NCBI GenBank assembly: GCA_905215675.1 | Contig: CAJMRA010000092.1 | Location: 1-8,400, forward strand | Length of the DNA stretch: 8,400 bases | From: an uncultured bacterium | Lineage (GTDB): Bacteria > Desulfobacterota > Desulfovibrionia > Desulfovibrionales > Desulfovibrionaceae | Direction: 5' to 3' | Shown: positions 7,041-8,400 of the stretch, in pieces | Numbering within the stretch: the stretch's first letter is position 1 | Layout of the letters: the number at the start of each line of letters is the position of its first letter | Program-made: the position numbers and the translations under genes | Notes under the pieces: model-generated | The model's database searches: none | What the model was told of the DNA's origin: nothing | What the model saw: only the letters and a program-made list of their open reading frames with translations

Positions 7041-7216
7041 GCCGCGCCCCCCTGCTTTCCGGCATCCGCGCCGTTCTCGCGGATGGCTTCGCGCACCACA
7101 CGGTACACGGCGGGGAACACGTCCGCAAAATTGCCGGGCGAAACGGTACGGGTCTCAATGAACTTGGCCGTCAATTCCTTGGCGACCATCAGGGCTTCCT
7201 TGCAGTCTTTGTCCAT
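7037..7216 (-). CDS. 59-aa protein of unknown function, coupled to ubiE
   Basis: A short minus-strand gene not recognised as any named family. The 59 residues begin MDKDCKEALMVAKELTAKFI and continue with a TVSPGNFADVFPAVYRVV segment (24-41), then a Gly/Ala-rich tail. The first 47 residues look like two amphipathic helices; there is no signal peptide, membrane segment or zinc-type Cys pair. Support for it being real: it ends in a 4-nt GTGA overlap with the ubiE start, it is the first frame after the promoter and leader, and its codon use resembles its neighbours. The ribosome-binding site is weak (AAGAAG, 5 nt before ATG), just after a GNRA-capped hairpin. The helical N-terminus faintly recalls the start of MucR/Ros-type regulators, which is only an impression; no DNA-binding part follows. 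It could be a small regulator or partner of the quinone enzymes. Confidence 0.68.
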   Translation of the reverse strand: MDKDCKEALMVAKELTAKFIETRTVSPGNFADVFPAVYRVVREAIRENGADAGKQGGAA

Positions 7217-7230
7217 AGGCGCTTCTTGTG

Positions 7231-7250
7231 CGGCCCGGTTGCCCGGGCCG
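7231..7250 (-). other. GNRA-capped hairpin before the first gene's ribosome-binding site
   Basis: A perfect 8-bp stem CGGCCCGG/CCGGGCCG closes a GCAA tetraloop on the minus strand, 14 nt before the ATG of the 59-codon gene. GNRA loops are known for high stability and for tertiary contacts. There is no U-run, so it is not a terminator. It may protect the 5' end or limit initiation. Confidence 0.5.
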
Positions 7251-7366
7251 GACGGTCAAAAAGAGAAAAACCCGCCCATCGGGGAATGGCCGTGACCCAC
7301 AACGGGTAGCGCGCCGGACGGGTAAAGAAACGGAAACACCAGCCCCCGTCCCTTTTTTTGCATGTG

Positions 7367-7386
7367 AAAACGGGCACGAATGCCCG
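7367..7386 (-). terminator. Hairpin with TTCG loop and T4 tail, likely terminator of the upstream gene
   Basis: A perfect 6-bp stem CGGGCA/TGCCCG with a TTCG loop (7386-7371) is followed on the minus strand by TTTT (7370-7367). It lies about 80 nt after the stop of the coiled-coil gene. The predicted promoter start lies only a few nucleotides upstream of the stem, so for transcripts from that promoter it would instead be a 5'-terminal hairpin. The U-run is short, so termination may be partial. Confidence 0.5.
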
Positions 7387-7396
7387 ATGACGCCCG

Positions 7397-7425
7397 AGCA
7401 TAGCCGCAACGCGCCTCCTTGGCAA
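7397..7425 (-). promoter_or_regulatory. Sigma-70 type promoter for the menaquinone-purL operon
   Basis: On the minus strand the -35 hexamer TTGCCA (7425-7420) matches 5 of 6 consensus bases and the -10 hexamer TATGCT (7402-7397) matches 4 of 6, with exactly 17 nt between them. Transcription would start near 7388-7391, giving a leader of about 170 nt before the 59-codon gene. No other equally good pair was seen in the intergenic region. No operator palindrome is evident over the hexamers. Confidence 0.6.
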
Positions 7426-7464
7426 GAAAGACCGCCGCCATGCCCCGACGAAACGCAGCCCCTG

Positions 7465-8400
7465 TTATCCCTGCATCAGCTTGGATATCTGCTCGTTGAG
7501 CAGGCGCGCCATGGCCGCGGCGGCCGCCTTTTCAATATTGGCGTTAAAGGAGGGCTGCAAGTCGTCAAGCCGCTTTTCCAGCCCGTCCAGCCGCGCCGCC
7601 ATGCTGCGGCACTGCATGCCCAGGTGATCGAGTTCCTCGCGCAGGCCTTGGGGCAGCGCGGACGCGGCCGGGGCTGCCGCCGTCTGACCGACGGCCTGAC
7701 GCACGGCCTCGGCCACCAGTCCGGGCAGGCTTGCCAGCAAATCGTTGCGATCCTGCCGGGCATTGTCCAGCGCGCTCCTGAGCGTCGCTTCCGACGCCTG
7801 ACGGGCGGCATCCAGCGTTTCCTTCAGCATGGCGTCGGACGCGCCGCGCGCGCCTTCCTCCAGCGCGGCCACACGCTCCGTCAGCGCGGCCAGCGAACGA
7901 CCGCATCCGGCCAGTTCCTCCCGCAACGGGGCCGTGTTGTCCGCCGCCGGAGCGGACGCGGCGGCTTCCACGGCGTCCAGACGTCCGCCCATGCCTGCCA
8001 CGGCGCTTTCGCAGGCCGAAAGGCGTTCCGCCAGCTTCGGATCAACCGCCGGTTCCGCCGGAGCGGACGCGGCGGCTTCCACGGCGTCCAGACGTCCGGT
8101 CATGCTCGCCACGGCGCTTTCGCAGGCCGAAAGGCGCTCCGCCAGCTTCGGATCGACAACCGGTTCCGCCGATGCGGCGGGCGCAGATGCCGGAGCGGGC
8201 GCGGCTTCCCGGGAAGAAGCGGCCTGAGCGGCCACCGCCGCACCGGCAGTCGCAGCAGCCGCGGCGACAGGGGCCGCCGCGGGACTGAACATTTCCTGTT
8301 GCGCTTCGTCCACAACGCTCAACGCTTCCGCTGCAATGGGATCAAGCTCCGCTGCCGCAGGGGACGCAGGGGCCGCCGCCGCTGCCGGAGCGGCCGCCGC
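7465..8400 (-). CDS. Ala/Pro-rich coiled-coil protein, 5' end outside the window
   Basis: The frame is open from the right edge to the TAA at 7465-7467, giving 311 visible residues; the true start lies beyond 8400. A TTG at 8320-8322 is in frame, but the same low-complexity coding sequence runs on upstream of it, so it is not the start. Visible residues 1-82 are an Ala/Pro-rich linker. Residues 83-153 hold two near-identical 37-residue units built around DPKLAERLSACESAVA and GRLDAVEAAASAPA. Residues 158-235 and 250-282 have heptad-like Leu/Ala spacing (for example LREELDHLGMQCRSMAARL), suggesting coiled coil. The C-terminus, NIEKAAAAAMARLLNEQISK followed by LMQG, is a predicted amphipathic helix. 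No enzyme motif, signal peptide or membrane segment is visible in this part. It could be a structural, polarity or secretion-associated protein; no function can be assigned. Confidence 0.8.
   Translation of the reverse strand, partial: AAAAPAAAAAPASPAAAELDPIAAEALSVVDEAQQEMFSPAAAPVAAAAATAGAAVAAQAASSREAAPAPASAPAASAEPVVDPKLAERLSACESAVASMTGRLDAVEAAASAPAEPAVDPKLAERLSACESAVAGMGGRLDAVEAAASAPAADNTAPLREELAGCGRSLAALTERVAALEEGARGASDAMLKETLDAARQASEATLRSALDNARQDRNDLLASLPGLVAEAVRQAVGQTAAAPAASALPQGLREELDHLGMQCRSMAARLDGLEKRLDDLQPSFNANIEKAAAAAMARLLNEQISKLMQG
7944..8165 (-). repeat. Two tandem 111-nt repeats within the coiled-coil gene
   Basis: Copy one spans 7944-8054 and copy two 8055-8165, offset by exactly 111 nt (37 codons). 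By hand alignment they differ at about 8 of 111 positions. Six more bases (8166-8171) match the beginning of a third unit before similarity ends. The reading frame is kept. Encoded units differ mainly at VASMTG versus VAGMGG and PVVDP versus PAVDP. The near identity indicates a recent duplication, by slippage or unequal recombination. Confidence 0.92.

Larger units (their letters stand above)
7217..7390 (-). promoter_or_regulatory. Structured 5' leader of the menaquinone-purL operon
   Basis: About 170 nt separate the predicted transcription start from the first gene. Read as RNA the stretch has several stems: GGACGGG (7351-7345) with CCCGTCC (7322-7316) around a 22-nt loop; ACCCG (7307-7303) with CGGGT (7274-7270), enclosing a CCAT/ATGG hairpin and running into the pyrimidine tract TTTTTCTCTTTTT (7270-7258); and an 8-bp hairpin CGGCCCGG/CCGGGCCG (7250-7231) with a GCAA tetraloop directly before the weak ribosome-binding site. 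CCGTCCGGC occurs twice (7322-7313 region and 7255-7247), so GGACGG could pair with either copy. I do not recognise a known riboswitch consensus. An attenuator-like role is inference. Confidence 0.4.

Noticed and set aside
6330..7295. A 321-codon plus-strand frame antisense to ubiE and the 59-codon gene
   Set aside because: Shadow of ubiE with low-complexity Gly/Ala/His composition; all motifs are on the minus strand.
7256..7441. Short minus-strand frames in the leader (61-84 codons)
   Set aside because: They begin upstream of, or overlap, the predicted promoter, lack ribosome-binding sites and have low-complexity translations. An internal 36-codon frame also lacks a start signal.
8320..8322. 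TTG as the start of the coiled-coil gene
   Set aside because: The frame continues without a stop to the window edge with the same Ala/Pro-rich coding character, so the true start is outside.

Overview
The window looks like a GC-rich, delta-proteobacterial type chromosome, most likely a Desulfovibrionaceae member. This is inferred from the strong G/C third-codon bias, the futalosine-type menaquinone gene (mqnB) beside a UbiE/MenG methyltransferase, and a PurS-PurL fused FGAM synthase without a glutaminase domain. I could not run a search, so the family-level assignment is an inference. Every gene I accept lies on the minus strand, so transcription runs from high to low coordinates.

Layout in transcription order. 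(1) 8400-7465: the 3' part of a long Ala/Pro-rich coiled-coil protein, open to the window edge, with a recent 111-nt internal tandem duplication. (2) 7464-7217: an intergenic region with a terminator-like hairpin, a good sigma-70 type promoter (TTGCCA-17-TATGCT) and a roughly 170-nt structured leader. (3) 7216-7037: a 59-codon gene of unknown function, overlapping the next gene by 4 nt. (4) 7040-6309: the UbiE/MenG methyltransferase. (5) 6308-6204: a 105-nt spacer that folds on paper into a compact three-way junction. (6) 6203-4890: a nucleotide-sugar 6-dehydrogenase of the WbpA/TviB type. (7) 4888-4133: futalosine hydrolase MqnB, 1 nt after the dehydrogenase. (8) 4126-3155: a long-chain trans-polyprenyl diphosphate synthase, 6 nt after mqnB. 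(9) 3118-119: the PurS-PurL fused FGAM synthase. (10) 91-55: a strong intrinsic terminator closing the unit.

The genes from 7216 to 119 look like one operon (inference from strand, spacing and the promoter/terminator bracket). Three of them serve menaquinone: MqnB is an early ring-pathway step, the prenyl synthase makes the side chain, and UbiE does the last methylation. PurL makes purines, and the futalosine pathway consumes a purine nucleoside and releases a purine base at the MqnB step, so the pairing makes metabolic sense. The nucleotide-sugar dehydrogenase is the outlier and probably supplies an acidic sugar for surface polysaccharide.

I found no mobile element, CRISPR array, tRNA or rRNA. 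The less ordinary signals are non-coding or small: the three-way-junction spacer, the structured leader, the 59-aa gene, the start of the prenyl synthase gene without a Shine-Dalgarno sequence, and the fresh repeat in the coiled-coil gene.
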